Source of the DNA: Saccopteryx bilineata
Taxonomy: Eukaryota > Chordata > Mammalia > Chiroptera > Emballonuridae
Direction of reading: 5' to 3'
Length of the DNA: 64,000 bases
Assembly (NCBI RefSeq): GCF_036850765.1
Contig: NC_089490.1
Location: 295,908,982-295,972,981, forward strand
Shown: piece after piece, positions 1-11,784 of the stretch
Numbering within the stretch: the stretch's first letter is position 1
Layout of the letters: each line of letters starts with the position of its first letter
Program-made: the position numbers and the translations under genes
The notes under the pieces: generated by a model
The model's input: only the letters and a program-made list of their open reading frames with translations
Databases searched by the model: none
Told to the model about the DNA's origin: nothing

Positions 1-128
1 AGTTGTTCAATTATGCAAATGAGATGCAAAACCAACATTTATTTTATTGGTGAAACTGCACTATACAAAAGGCTGAAAGTACTGGAGTATCTGCATGTTC
101 CCTGACCTCCTAGTTTTTGTGAGCAGTG
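1..128. mobile_element. Tc1/mariner-like MITE, 5' part outside the window
   Basis: This stretch is about 85% similar by eye to 13285-13410, the right part of a complete 250-bp element. It ends in the same terminal motif (TTTTTGTGAGCAGTG) followed by TA at 129-130, as expected for a mariner-type TA target duplication. The left end lies outside the window. There is no coding capacity. The family assignment rests on the TA duplication and short inverted ends of the complete copy. It sits in the last visible CDH6 intron. Confidence 0.65.
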
Positions 129-933
129 TATTTACCTGCATCTTGAAAATGAAAACTGAAGCTCCAAGGTGTGCAGTCACATAGCCAAGTTACACGGCAA
201 ACAGGTGCTAGAACTAAGTTCCAAACTCAGGTTTTCTTCCTCCCCTCCCCCAAACCGTGGTGCATCCACAATGCACTCGATTCTCTTCGTGAGCTGATGG
301 AATGCAGGGTGACTTCTAGGCTGACAGAGAGCCAGACAGACGATCAGACAGTCAAGGAAAGTGCAAGCAGACCCGGGAGGTTGTGAGAGAAGAAAAACCA
401 CATTTGTGTAGGAGGAAATCTACAGTCAAGAAAATGGAACAGGTGGCGTCTGCTGTTTTATTTACAAAATAAAACAACAGTAAAAACAAACGCTGCATCT
501 CATGTCTCTCTGGTGCTTTAGTGTATGCAAAACACTCACATGCTGTATATTATTAGCTCATTCCTGACAACAACATTGGGCATCATGTTATGGCTTCTCT
601 TTTCAGAGAAGGAAACAGACTTAGAAAGGTCAAGTCTGATCTCAAATGCTCTGCCACTTTCTAGTTTTATGATGGGATTTGAGCACAAATTTGTCCAAGG
701 GTCTCCTCCTCCAAAATAAGTTTACTGCTGTCCTCTGGCTCCGAAAGAGTAGGGAAGGGGGAGGCTCGCGACTGGGGAGGGCACCTCCTTGGCGAATTAC
801 TTTCCCAGAACCTTTCTGTTCCATGTGCTTCCTTCCATTTCACATTTTCAGTTTATAAAATCAGCTTTGGAAAGCTCTAGCTCTTAGTTATACTATCAAG
901 AAATTCTGTTCAGACGTACATCAGGCTAATGAG

Positions 934-1120
934 AAAAGACATAGGCAGTGATAGCTGTAGGGGAATTAGGCAGTGAATAAATGCCTTTGAATGACTGAAT
1001 GTGCCCCCATTCGCCTAGACAACTGTACTTTTTGGCATCCACAGGACTAAAATAAAAGATATAGGTAACTTCAGCTGGGGAAGAATTAGGAAGTAAAAAA
1101 TGCCTGTCTAGAATGACGGA
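934..1120. repeat. old tandem duplication, period about 116 bp
   Basis: Two adjacent segments starting near 934 and 1050 share the order AAAAGAYATAGG, GCTG-GGGGA, GAATTAGG, AGT-AA and AATGCCTG/T. They are roughly 75% similar by eye. The copies are diverged, so the duplication is old. No function is apparent. Confidence 0.5.
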
Positions 1121-1599
1121 ACAAACCTGTGTACGCCGAGTTTAATTCTTTGGGAGTGAGTTAGCTTGATTCTATTCTCTAATGGCAAAGGCTGCCTTGA
1201 CTTCCAACCTTCTGCTCTGCAAGTCCATGCCGCTGGTCATACTGCAGAGCAGTATAGAAAGGTATATTGTCAGCACCCCTCAGCCAAAAGCCCTGCAGTT
1301 TTTCACCCACCTGGACCCTGGGGTAGCATAAAGGCATACAGCAGCATCCATAACCCCACATATGGCGACCCTTCCCTACTGCTCTCCTCTCCTGGCTCCC
1401 TCTGGTCCAGCACAGGGTCTCCTGGCTGTTCCTCAAACACTCCAGACACACACCCTCTCCAGGGACTTCAGCTCTATCCTCTAAACCAGAGAACTACTTG
1501 GATGTCTCCTGATGTCTTTGCTCAAACATCACTTCTTCAATGATGCATCTAGCCTCCAAAAAACTTATACAGCCCCTTCAAACATGCACAGAAACACTC

Positions 1600-1795
1600 C
1601 CAGCCTCCTTACTCTGCTCTACTTATCACCTTCTAATAGATTTCCTTATTATGCATTTTTTTATTTGCTGTCTCCATCTACCACCACCACCTGCCCACCT
1701 TTTTAGGGTGGAGGTCTTGACCAAGAAAGAACTATACCTGGCACAGAGTAGGCACTACATAAATATTTTATTGAATGAATAAATAAATAAATAAT
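1600..1795 (+). repeat. L2 LINE 3' end
   Basis: The segment ends with the L2 tail pattern (CCTGGCACAGAGTAGGCACT, then ATAAATATTTTATTGAATGAATAAATAAA), with the usual pyrimidine-rich sequence upstream. L2 is an extinct mammal-wide LINE. The 5' limit is uncertain because of divergence. Confidence 0.75.
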
Positions 1796-1944
1796 ACCCT
1801 GAATGGATGTGACAAATGAGGCATCAGAACACTCGCTGGCAGCAAAAGAGAATGCATAAAATCACGCAACCACACATTTGAAAAAAGCAGAATTGTCTAT
1901 CCTTGAGAAATGGACTATAATCCAAACAGTGTCAAAGCATGTTG

Positions 1945-2165
1945 GAATGTAGGCTTTTTAGTCTGGCTGACCTGGATTTCAAATGCTTGTACACATGATA
2001 TCTCTAAACCTCAATTTCCTCCATGTGAAATGGAGTTATAATGATAGCACCTCTTTTGCAGGGCTATTATGATAATTAAACGAGATCAGTATGTAAAGCA
2101 CTTAGTCCAGTGCTTAACACACAAAACTCTCTCAATAAGATAACCACTTATTAATACTATTAACA
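1945..2165 (+). repeat. MIR SINE
   Basis: Reading on +, the segment follows the MIR order: a 'GCTGACCTGGATTTCAAATGCT' like centre, 'CTCTAAACCTCAATTTCC', 'GTGAAATGGAGTTATAATGAT', 'GGGCTATTATGATAATTAAA', then 'GTAAAGCACTTAGTCCAGTGCT'. These are diverged versions of the MIR core and 3' part. It is intronic. Confidence 0.85.
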
Positions 2166-3360
2166 TCTGAAATGTTAATATATGGACACAGGGGTGTGCA
2201 TGTATCCATTATTATATAGGTAGATACACATATCCACCAAAAGTCATTATTCTGTAATTCTTACTGCGATAATTCAATTTTCATGGCTCATTAAAAAATG
2301 GAGCCATGTTATGGATCAAAGAGTAAAGAGATGTTACTGGTACTTCCTGTAATAAACTCCCCTGGACAAACCCAGTCTAACGATGCATGCTCTGCCCTGG
2401 ATAGCTGTTTTCTCTCTAAGCTGTTGCTAGGTTTTATTTTCCCACCCATATGTCCATTTGTAGATGTGTCTCTCTACAGGTAGCCAGCTGAAGTCTAGCC
2501 AGCCAGCTGTGAAGAAATATCAGGAGCTATTTAAACACAATTCTTGCTTTGCCTATAATTTGAGTTCAGAGGAAAAATCAAAAGAACAAAAATCCAGGCA
2601 ATGAACTTAAAGAATGTGAACTTTGAAAGATTTTTTTTTAAGTTCTCACTTAAATGTGCGTATTTTGTTTAGCTCAAACAGAAATAATCTGGCACGTGTA
2701 TTATTACCTGACCCCTTTGAATACGCTGATCTTGACATCTAAAATGGCTTTCTGAATTTTATTGGGGTCTCTCCAGGTATTATCTGCAATATTTCCTGCT
2801 ATGTGGGAAAGGAATGCAAATAGTCACATCTCTTTTCTGGGTTTTAAACTAATTTTATACTTTTCTCAGGAAAATAAAGACAAAGCCATAGTGCAGAAGT
2901 TATTTTACATGTGGAGTTATGCAAACACTTCAGCACATTGGGAAGGTGCCAGCCTTGTGCTTTTAAGTGGTTTCAAGCGATTTAGGTGTTCAGCATAATT
3001 TGCACTCTTATTACAGTACTCTCGGTCTGGCTGGGCTTTTATATATCAATATATAAACTAGCATTTTATCTTTTCCCTTATCTTTGTTATTTCAAAGCAA
3101 AAGCAACTACTGACAAAATATGACAATGTTTTATCCTCTACTTAAATTGTAACCTTCTTTCAAATATTTACTCTATTTCTTTCCGGGCCCTGGTTTTATC
3201 ATGCATGAAGGCAAGTGCATTCTTAAGGGACCGAGAGTTGAGTCTGCATTTTGCAGAGAACTCTTAGAACTTGCGATCGGTCGCAGCCCAGCGTTTCTTC
3301 GCGGCGTTAATTAACTGGGCAACGCGTTCACTTGTCCTTCCCTTTCTGTTTTGTCTCCGC

Positions 3361-3366
3361 TCCCAG
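3361..3366 (+). promoter_or_regulatory. CDH6: 3' splice acceptor of the terminal CDH6 exon
   Basis: A polypyrimidine run (CTTGTCCTTCCCTTTCTG and following) leads into TCCCAG with AG at 3365-3366. Splicing here leaves TG at the exon start, so the preceding exon must end with one base of a codon (a phase 1 junction). This keeps the frame of the cadherin tail open. Confidence 0.85.
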
Positions 3367-3857
3367 TGACAGTGGTGCTGTTTGCAGCTCTGAGGCGGCA
3401 GCGCAAAAAAGAACCTTTGATCATTTCCAAAGAGGACATCAGAGACAATATTGTCAGTTACAACGACGAAGGCGGCGGAGAGGAGGACACCCAGGCCTTT
3501 GACATCGGCACCCTGAGGAACCCCGAAGCCATCGAGGACAGCAAACTACGCAGGGACATTGTGCCCGAGACGCTTTTCCTGCCCCGACGGACTCCGGCAG
3601 CCCGAGACAACACCGACGTCCGCGACTTCATTAACCAGAGGTTGAAGGAGAACGACGCGGACCCCGCGGCGCCGCCCTACGACTCGCTGGCCACCTACGC
3701 CTACGAGGGCGCGGGCTCGGTGGCCGACTCGCTCAGCTCGCTGGACTCGGCCACCACGGACGGAGACCAGGACTACGACTACCTTAGTGACTGGGGCCCT
3801 CGCTTCAAAAAGCTCGCAGATATGTACGGAGGAGTGGACAGTGACAAGGACTCCTAA
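3367..3857 (+). CDS. CDH6: type II cadherin cytoplasmic tail, terminal coding exon (CDH6 / K-cadherin)
   Basis: This exon encodes the last ~162 residues of a classical type II cadherin, a calcium-dependent cell-cell adhesion receptor. It starts inside the transmembrane helix (VTVVLFAAL), then gives the basic juxtamembrane stop (RRQRKKEP). Next comes the conserved p120-catenin-binding segment ([11 protein letters not shown]), then a linker with the motif [17 protein letters not shown]. The beta-catenin-binding region follows ([13 protein letters not shown], a serine-rich DSLSSLDS patch, [21 protein letters not shown]), ending DSDKDS and TAA. Family knowledge: this tail links the adhesion complex to actin through catenins. 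CDH6 is preferred over CDH9 and CDH10 because the juxtamembrane and C-terminal residues match the CDH6 tail as I remember it; the subfamily is close, so an alignment would settle it. The exon is far more GC- and CpG-rich than its surroundings. No frameshift or internal stop is seen. An ATG at 3351 lies in the intron and is not a start. Confidence 0.85.
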
Positions 3858-5924
3858 TACGTTGCCTTTTCCCTTTCCCAACGCGACACTGAGCCACGTG
3901 AAGTGGCACCTTCTTTCTATTTATCCACTGCTCCGTGAGGGGTCGTTCCGCCCGTTCCACAAGTCCATGGCTACAGTCGTGTGGATCCAACGTCAAAGAC
4001 TTGTTTTCTAGTACACTTTTATGAGCTTCCAAGAGGCAAATGTTTATTTTTTAGTGCATCCAGTTAACCACGTCAGCCCCACAGGCGCAGGCTGGAGGCG
4101 AGGATGGAGAGCAGGAGCCTTTTCCCTGGTTCTCTTGGAGCACGTTGGGAACATGCTCGACTCGATGTCACCGGCCGGGCCTTTTGTACTCCACTCCACT
4201 GACTCGGGTCAGCTGACTGCTCTGACTCTACCTGTCACATGCTAATGGGATGAGGGATTGTTCTTGAATGAGAAAATATAGTTTTAGTAGAAGAAATGAG
4301 GGAGGGACAACCCAGAAATTGGTCTTGGGGTATCAGCTCGCAAGGAGACAATGAACTACATATGGGTGTGTATTTCTGTCACAAAGAATTTAAAATGACA
4401 TTTGCCCATCCTGTTTGTTCTTCAAGAACTTTTTCTGGCACCAGTGGCCAACGAAGCATGAAATCTAACGATGTTTTAAGATTCTCGTTCCTCTTTAGGA
4501 ATAGAAGCAAATTAAATAGCAACATTCAAAAACAACAACCAAAAAATAATAATAATAAGACCTCATTCCTTACCACTAACTCATAATTTGTTATAGATTA
4601 GACATGCAAAAGTTTGCCCTTGCACCATATAAAAGGAAAGGGGAAATAGCTAATAATGTTAACAAAGGAAATGTTTAGCTTATTTTAAAGTCTGGGCCAC
4701 CAAATGTACCGCAGATCACTTGAAAATATTTCAACCGTCAGTAGGTTAATTACAAATAAGTCTAATTGCTAAAAAGTTCTTGAAGGAGCTTTTCTGAGAT
4801 AAATTTTAACTCCTTGTCTGTAGTTGTCGTCAGTATTATTCTAATATATACTTGAAAGTAGCAGTGTGAAGTACAATAATTCATGTTCTTCAGATACTTC
4901 TTACAAAATTAAGTTGCATTAGTAAAGGTAGATTAAATAAAACTTAAATCCCACTCTTGGAGTTTAATGGGGTGGTAAGAGACAGCCACACTTGAACCTG
5001 TTACCCTGTCCTTCACATCCAGAAACACTTATATATATTTATATAACATGATAGCTATAGATGAACGTTGAAATCATGGTGAAAACCTACATATGACGTG
5101 CTTGGAAGACGCTTACAGAGGGTAAAGTTGGATTCCCTACAACAAGAGTGTTTAAGATTGTAATTAAAATGATAGTTGACTTTCAAAAGCATTAACATTT
5201 TTTCATTGTGTTAAATTCGTTTCCATGGCAACCCTGCTATCTTTGTCTTTGAAGTAATGATAAAGTAATGGTCTCAAACTATGACAGAAAAGTAATGTGT
5301 AATCCATCCAATCTATTATTTCTCTAATTATGCAATTAGCATCATAATTATTATCCAGAAGACCCTACTGAACTGAATTGAACTGTTCTTTTTGGCAGGT
5401 TCAAATCATTTATTTCATAGGCTGTTCTAATAATTTTTATCATTAGAATCTTCATGTGCAGTCATCAGAAATTTCCAAAGTACTGTAATGAGAACATTCT
5501 TATCCTGAAAACTTAAAAAAAAAAAAAAGGCTCTGTAATATATATGTGTACTTAAGAATATGCTGACTTCAATTATTAGTTTTAGAGATTTATTTTCAAT
5601 TAATGTTCATTTTCTACCGATAATCTTAGTGTCATATCCATTGGGGATAATGTCATATCAGCACATATTTTCTATTTGAAACACACTGTCATCTAGTTAA
5701 GTTTTAAATAGGCGTATTACACAGGAAGTAAAGATGGCACCTTTAAAATAAGAGAAATGTAGTGTTTTGGATTACCCATTTAGAGTCAAAGTTTTTTACA
5801 ACCATATTATTCCTTGTGTTTCCTGAGTTGTTTCCTATTTTATAAAGTACTTTCCCTGTATTCTAACAAGTATTTCATGCTTGGGTTATTTTCTGCTTTT
5901 ATGATTTTCTTTTGCTAGTTCTTT

Positions 5925-5929
<5 letters not shown>

Positions 5930-5957
<28 letters not shown>
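5930..5957. repeat. (CA)n microsatellite
   Basis: An uninterrupted CA dinucleotide run in the probable CDH6 3' UTR. It is likely to vary in length between individuals. Confidence 0.95.
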
Positions 5958-5959
<2 letters not shown>

Positions 5960-6940
5960 AGGAATGCAAACAAAATACTACAGAAGGGTTTCACTGCCTC
6001 ACTGTAATGAATCAATACATATGAAAGTCACAGGTAAGTACTGGAAAAAAGATAGCTTAGTAAAGTTAATTAATAAGAACTAGATATTTATAGTAATAGA
6101 ACAGCATCTTAATCACACAATTTACTGTAAAATTAAAGAGTTCTCTATCCTTACGTTTCATGTCATGTAACAAACTAAATCAAGAAAGTCCTATAAAAAG
6201 AAAGCTATCATCAGAAGTCTTCCTTTTGAACCTTTGGCGTTAATTGGAATGTCTAGGGGTTGACACTAGCAACTTTTAATATTTGAGGGTAAGGTTTACT
6301 CTCGCCTCATAAGTGAAAGTAAGTAGTTCCTTAGTGGAATATTTGCAATGTAACTGGCAGGATAATTTATCCCATCCTTGATACAGTGTACCAAGAATAG
6401 GTTAGTATGACTAAATATTGAAATAACTTTAATTTCTTACCACAAAACCTGAGGAGGAAGTGAATCTCTTAAGAAATGGGATATTTTGAGACTGTAGCTG
6501 AATATTTAGCAGTAGTGTCCTGTAAGTATCAAGGTAGAGCAATATTTTCCTATAATTATGACTCTTTGACCTGATGGAAACAATAAGTCAGAATTCTATT
6601 ATTCTGCCTGGGTCTAACTTCCTTCCCACAAAGGTTTCAGGTCAAGGACCAGGGTCAACACAAATGATCACTACAGAAAAAGAGAAGTTTTCAGCTCACT
6701 TTTCACATTGCCTCTGTCCTGATATTAGAGTCAATGGTGAGAAGCATGGAAAGTGGGAAGAGGTAAAACTTTAATATTTGCTTTAATCCCTGAGAAACTA
6801 ACAATCAGTTAACTCTAAGCAGATTGCTTTTATAGGTTGTTTCAGAAACTTTGAAGCCTTTTGGTGGTTTTTTCCCCCTCTATTCAAAGAGGAGAACTTC
6901 TTTAGGCCACAAAGATGTTCACTGGAGTAAGCTAAAATTA

Positions 6941-6998
6941 TAAAAACATTAAGCTATGGTGCATAAATTTTAAAAACATTAAGCCATGGTGCATAAGT
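6941..6998. repeat. 30-bp tandem duplication
   Basis: Two adjacent copies starting with TAAAAACATTAAGCYATGGT at 6941 and 6971 differ at very few positions. It lies inside the probable CDH6 3' UTR. Confidence 0.85.
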
Positions 6999-9420
6999 AA
7001 AGTCCCTTCATTTCGTGGTCACTTTCTGCTAAAAGGCCTAGAAAATATTTGTCCTCAAATTTAAAAAAACTAGTTTTGGGAGGAGAAGAAATGATGTCTT
7101 CAGGGAACCATAAGAGAGGGGTTCTGGGCACCGGAAATGGTTTTCTTAATAGCGCTTCTCTTAGTTTTATGGTTTAGGTGCATAAAAGGAGATTCAGATA
7201 CAAATGGACCACATATCAGATATAAATTGACTTCAATTTTCTATTCGATTTTAAATCAGCATAAAAACCTGTGGTTGAGTTTTCATTTTCAGCTCCCAAA
7301 ACATTGTGCAAAAAGTTCTTAAAAGTTGACTCTGTAGTAGAAGCATCAAAATTCTATGGATCCAAATTAACTTGAGAATGTTTCCATTATTTTCATTGTC
7401 AAGCACATAAATTTTAGATATCCTGATTTGCTGAACAGTATCAAATGTTTTGTCTTGAAATGTGTATTTATTAGAGATAATAATGTATAAACTATGACTG
7501 GGCATTCCACAATTCTGTATAGTTGAGTACCAAAAAGATTATGCGATTGAAAGAATAGAGTTGAATCCTGAGAACAAACATAATATTTAAATATACAACC
7601 TAATATATTTTCCCTAGGAAATTCGCCACCAAATGAATTATTGTATCCTAGTCACTCATTTTGATGTATTGAATACTATAGTTACTTTGGAAGAACACTA
7701 GAAAAGGTCACGATCCCCAATATTTGGAAAGGTATCCTCTGAAAAGGATCATTGCAGTGCGATTTTGTTTCTTATGTTTTCATCTAGATGAAATCTTTTT
7801 TTGAATTTGTGACAGGGGACTAAAATCTAAGCAGTCTACCGTGATTACATTAATGAGTCAGCCTTCTTTCTCAGGTCATGAGAGTGGAAAGGTTAAGACT
7901 TTGTGTGTGGATCTCCAGGAACACGAACTCTGTTGTCAGCTCTGACAAGCAGCTTTCTTTTTTCCACGGCTGTACGGTCTCCTTAAAGGTTCAGTACTAT
8001 TACAGTTGCAACATTTTTAATCTCCCTCTGGCATCTTTATGGAATAATTTTCTAAAGGAATAATTCTCTACTAAAATATACCAGACCCCGGCCATATTTA
8101 ATGTGCAGAGCAATCCCCTCTTAGAAAAGAAATACATTGGCTCGTACACTTCTTACAAGTTAATAAAGGAATAGCTCATTTTTAAAGCCACAAGTTTATG
8201 GTCTCTGCATCGTCAATTTAATTTAAGCATTGCCAAGACAATCTTTAATCTACTCCCCATTTTGTAATACCTTATTTATGATGCATTTTCATTTTTTAAT
8301 TTGGGGGGAACATTAGCCCGACAGAGCCAGCAGATGAAAGTGCCGAAAGGAGGTCATACGGAAACAGCGCCTATTAACCACTGTGTTTCAGACAGGACCG
8401 AGGCACTTAGCTCAAGAGCCACTGGGTTATTAGATTAATTCCAAAAGAGCTTTTACAAGTGACTTAATTATATTTTTTCCTTTTTTTTTTTTTTTTTGAA
8501 AACCCGTGGACCACAAATTCAAATTTCTCCTCAAATAGGGTTAATCTGACAAATGAGGCATGGACCCAGTGTTATGGAAAAAGCATTCCACTATAATGAG
8601 ATCTTGGTCTTTCTTGCAAGACCATGCTATTCATGTAAATATGTCTACAGGCACCTTCTATAAGCTTTTAGTTTTCTATGATCTATTAGTTTAGCATTTA
8701 TTAAGGAATCAAATGTATAGAATTACTAGGCATTCCAGGGGAATGCTGCATAGCAAACATAAAGCTGATCTGCTCGAAAGAAACATAGGAACGCTTTAAA
8801 ACCACTCTACTGTTTTGTTTGTGATTATTTTCATTGCTTTGAAAGTAAACTGCATAAGAATAGGCCTTATAATAAATGCTACACGCGTCTTCAGTAGTAT
8901 CAAGCTAAGGCAATTTGGCATTCTCCTACTGTGATTTGTGATTTTCAACTCAGAAAATCAAAGCTTTCGGGTATTGATTATTTTTAATTAAAAATACTGC
9001 CAAGTACAAATTGAAGCTGATGCCACCCTTGAAGATTTACTGGCTGGAGTGCTCAGTTCATATTTTTTTTTCTCAGTATTGCTCGTTTCTTTGGTGACAA
9101 GGACACCTGTTGAAAACCATCACTGCTCAGCTTTCATCAACATTTCTTGTTAGGGAGACTTTCCAGCTTCACAGGTTCCATGAGAAAGTTTTCTGTACTA
9201 GAAGATAGAGGTTGAGACGATTACTTTTTAATTCAATGTGGCCAGGCTTTCCGTTGTAGTCCAATGGCAAATACACGCTCCTTAAAATGGTTTATTTCCC
9301 TTTGTTTTCTTAGACGTATAAATTTGAAAAGAATGCAATTTAAAAAGTGATTTCTCACAAAGAGTAAATATGCCTTTTGCAAATCAATTTTTGTAACAAG
9401 TTATTTATATGATATTACTT

Positions 9421-9426
9421 AATAAA
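9421..9426 (+). terminator. CDH6: candidate distal poly(A) signal of CDH6
   Basis: Canonical AATAAA followed at 11-40 bases by T-rich tracts (TTTTTTTTCT and TTTTTTTTTT), the usual layout of a cleavage site and downstream element. It is the best-placed signal before repeats begin to appear downstream. A second AATAAA at 9906-9911 is followed by GTGTTTTTAGTAG and is the alternative. Confidence 0.5.
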
Positions 9427-9905
9427 CTGGTTTTTTTTCTAACTTGGTTTTTTTTTTAATTCTCTGACACTATTGTTTGTAATCAAAGTTTTTAAAATGT
9501 ACATGTGGATACACACTTGATCTTCCCCAATCTGCTGTTTGAACCTCCCAGATGGCTCACTGAAGCCAACAATTAGCTTGTAAAACTGCGGTTTCTTCCA
9601 GCCAGAAATAGGTATATCGTGGGCACTGCCCTTCAGACTTCTTTTCTTACCAGTGGGACACCGAGAATTGGCTATTATTTATGGAGTTGCTGTATTGGGA
9701 AGAAAGTTGTTTATCCTCATAGTGATTTCTTTAGATGAAAAAAAGGACAGTTCTATATTTTTGCCCATCCCAAATCTCTATCCATTATTTCACTCCCATA
9801 AAAACAATTGTCTGTGGACCTCTAATTTAAAAAAGAAAAAGGAAGAGCAAGAACTAAACCAGAGGGAAATACTAAAATCCTTCCAGTATTCTGATACTAT
9901 TAGTA

Positions 9906-9911
9906 AATAAA
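9906..9911 (+). terminator. alternative poly(A) signal
   Basis: AATAAA with a GU-rich downstream element (GTGTTTTTAG). It lies before the first L2 fragment at 10045. Which of 9421 and 9906 is used cannot be decided from sequence. Confidence 0.3.
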
Positions 9912-10044
9912 GTGTTTTTAGTAGAGCCAGAGCTATAATATTTTACATGCTTACTCCATTTTAAGCTGTCGCCTATTTCCACAGAGACTATTTCATAATT
10001 TTTTTAAACTGGGAGAATTCACAGCTTTGCAAAGGAGATTTTCA

Positions 10045-10400
10045 CTTATTCATTCATTTGTTCAATATATCCCAGGCACTCCGCTGTGTGCTGTAGAGTA
10101 TTCGACAGTAAACCAGAGACCTGTATTCTCCCCCAGCCCCTTTCTGGAAGCTCCTGGTCTGGGAGGCAGGGCTGCCGTAGGTATAAGTATTATAAGTACA
10201 TAACTGTAGTATCCACTAGAAGCTGACGTGGAGATGCCTTCTGAGAGGTACAAATGAAAGCTCAGAGGAAGAAGAAACTGCTTCTGCCCAGGAGGAGGGG
10301 ACGGCGGAGATGTAGGAATTAGTAAGGTTGAGATAAAGGAAAATATGAAATCATAAAGAATAGCTGGGGAAGGGCAGAGGAGTGTTTCAGCAGTGCCACT
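10045..10400 (-). repeat. L2 LINE 3' region
   Basis: Read on +, the segment starts TTATTCATTCATTTGTTCAA, then CCCAGGCACTCCGCTGTGTG, the reverse complement of the L2 tail. It continues into a degraded L2 3' UTR. The far boundary is vague. Confidence 0.6.
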
Positions 10401-10666
10401 AATCTCAGTTGAGGTTCCTGAAGGGTCTAGGCTAGGAAGAGTGCTGTAGGACCAGAGCATAGAGGACCACCAATGCCAGAGCAGCTGTTTTGGGGTGCTG
10501 TTTTGCTTTTACCTTTTTTTTTCTCCTATTTGGTTTAAAGTTAACTTGGTCAGGTACAGAAATCCATAGAAAGGAATGATGCTATTAGGAATACAGTTTT
10601 TGAAGGATAAGTCCATTGTACCTGTGCAGGATGCACGGGAGTGACATCCCACCTGCGCGCTCTGCA

Positions 10667-10680
10667 CCACCAGAGGGCAG
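10667..10680 (+). promoter_or_regulatory. CTCF-type site, copy 1
   Basis: CCACCAGAGGGCAG fits the CTCF core consensus CCASYAGRKGGCRS at all 14 positions. CTCF is the vertebrate insulator and loop-anchor zinc-finger protein. Occupancy is unproven. Confidence 0.65.
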
Positions 10681-10735
10681 GAACAGCAGGATCTAGGAGA
10701 GGCACGGGAGTGACATCCCACCTGCGCGCTCTGCA

Positions 10736-10749
10736 CCACCAGAGGGCAG
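10736..10749 (+). promoter_or_regulatory. CTCF-type site, copy 2
   Basis: Identical 14-base match, same strand, exactly 69 bp from copy 1 within the tandem duplication. Two same-direction sites at this spacing could act as a strengthened directional loop anchor at the CDH6 3' boundary (inference). Confidence 0.65.
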
Positions 10750-10899
10750 GAACAGCAGGATCCTGGAGAGTCCCACAGGCAGGAAGTGCAGTGTGTTGTC
10801 TCAAGGACCCAGTTCAGGAGGCAGACTCCCGCAAACATTCAGAAAGGCCAAGCCCTTTCCCATCACCAAAAGAAGCCCTTCTCATTATAATTATTAGTA

Positions 10900-11240
10900 T
10901 GTGTTAGGGTAATGCACTCTACTGCTGCCACAGACAAAATCCACAATCTCTGTGAAGGTTGTCTCTCCGTCTTATGACTTTGGGGTGGTTGCAGGCCTTT
11001 TTCCCTCTTGGAAGCCTTGCCATTTGGAGCACCATGTTCCGAGGTTTTAACATGGCAGGGAGGAGAGTTTTCCGGATGATCATACATTGCTAAGGGGCAG
11101 AGCCTACACATGGTTTGTACCACTTCCCGTTGGCCAGAACTCAGTTTTATGGCCCAAACTAACTGGACAAGGATGGGAGATGTACACACTCTAAACATGA
11201 GTGGTGAGCATAGTTTCTTCCAGGCGTGCAATACCTTTTC
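10900..11240 (-). repeat. degraded ancient LTR (ERVL/MaLR-type)
   Basis: The order GTTAGGGTAATGCACTCTAC, TGCTGCCACAGACAAA, GTTGGCCAGAACTCAGTTTTATGGCC, CAACTGGACAAGGATGGGAG resembles the reverse complement of an old mammalian LTR family. The subfamily cannot be named from memory. Boundaries are approximate. Confidence 0.45.
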
Positions 11241-11784
11241 CCAGTTACCCCAATTTTAGTCACTATAATAAGCCATAGCCCATAATAACCACGAGGCTAT
11301 TATCAGACAAACAGGTAGGAAGTCATTTACAAATTCAACCTCTAAGTTGAAAACCTCTTTAAGAGGTGTTTGTGGACCATCCCTGACTCCAGCGCCCATG
11401 GTAGATATTTCTATCAACTGACTCACAGGTCTCCTAGAGGTATCCTTAGAATTCCTAACAGAAATGCCCCAGCAGCCAACAACAACAGAATAATGCTGAC
11501 CTATTGGCCATCCCAAACCTAAAAGATGCAGTTCTCCAGTGAAACTTGCTTTCTTTCATTCTAAGGTTCATTGACTACTCACAACTGATATTTGGGAAGA
11601 GCAATCTGATCCTGAGATTGTCAAAAATATGGAATAATTAAGGAAGCTAAAAAGCTCACTCTGACAGTGTAATTAGCTCACACCTTTATTTCATACATCT
11701 GAACCAACAAGCATGTATCTCTTTGAACAATTCAGACACAGTATCAGTTTGGTTGATGTATCACCCCTGAATCTTTACTTTCAT

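Larger units (their letters stand above)
1..3366 (+). other. CDH6: 3' part of the last CDH6 intron
   Basis: The sequence upstream of the cadherin exon has no open frame resembling cadherin ectodomain or transmembrane segments, so it is read as intron. It ends in a pyrimidine-rich tract (about 3331-3364) and a consensus acceptor CCCAG at 3362-3366. It contains a MITE end (1-128), an old tandem duplication (934-1120), an L2 tail (about 1600-1790) and a MIR (about 1945-2165). From 2166 to about 3200 I see only AT-rich unique sequence. The last 150 bases are unusually CpG-containing for this intron. Confidence 0.75.
3858..9445 (+). other. CDH6: probable long 3' UTR of CDH6
   Basis: From the stop codon to about 9.4 kb the sequence is AT-rich, lacks SINE, L1 or LTR insertions and has no open frames of note. 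That fits the long 3' UTR known for CDH6 mRNA in other mammals. It includes a (CA)n run at 5930-5957, a poly(A) run near 5515-5528, a 30-bp tandem duplication at 6941-6998 and a poly(T) run at 8481-8497. The distal boundary is inferred from the poly(A) signal at 9421; a second candidate at 9906 would lengthen it by about 480 bases. Shorter isoforms could use AATAAA at 4936, 8162 or 8871. Confidence 0.55.
10633..10770. repeat. 69-bp tandem duplication
   Basis: Two nearly identical 69-bp units begin GCACGGGAGTGACATCCCAC at 10633 and 10702; the only clear difference is CTAG versus CCTGG near the unit end. Each unit carries one CTCF-type site. High identity implies a recent duplication or selection. 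Confidence 0.95.

Noticed and set aside
3351..3366. ATG at 3351 as a translation start of the cadherin frame
   Set aside because: It lies upstream of the splice acceptor in the polypyrimidine tract; the exon continues a frame from an upstream exon.
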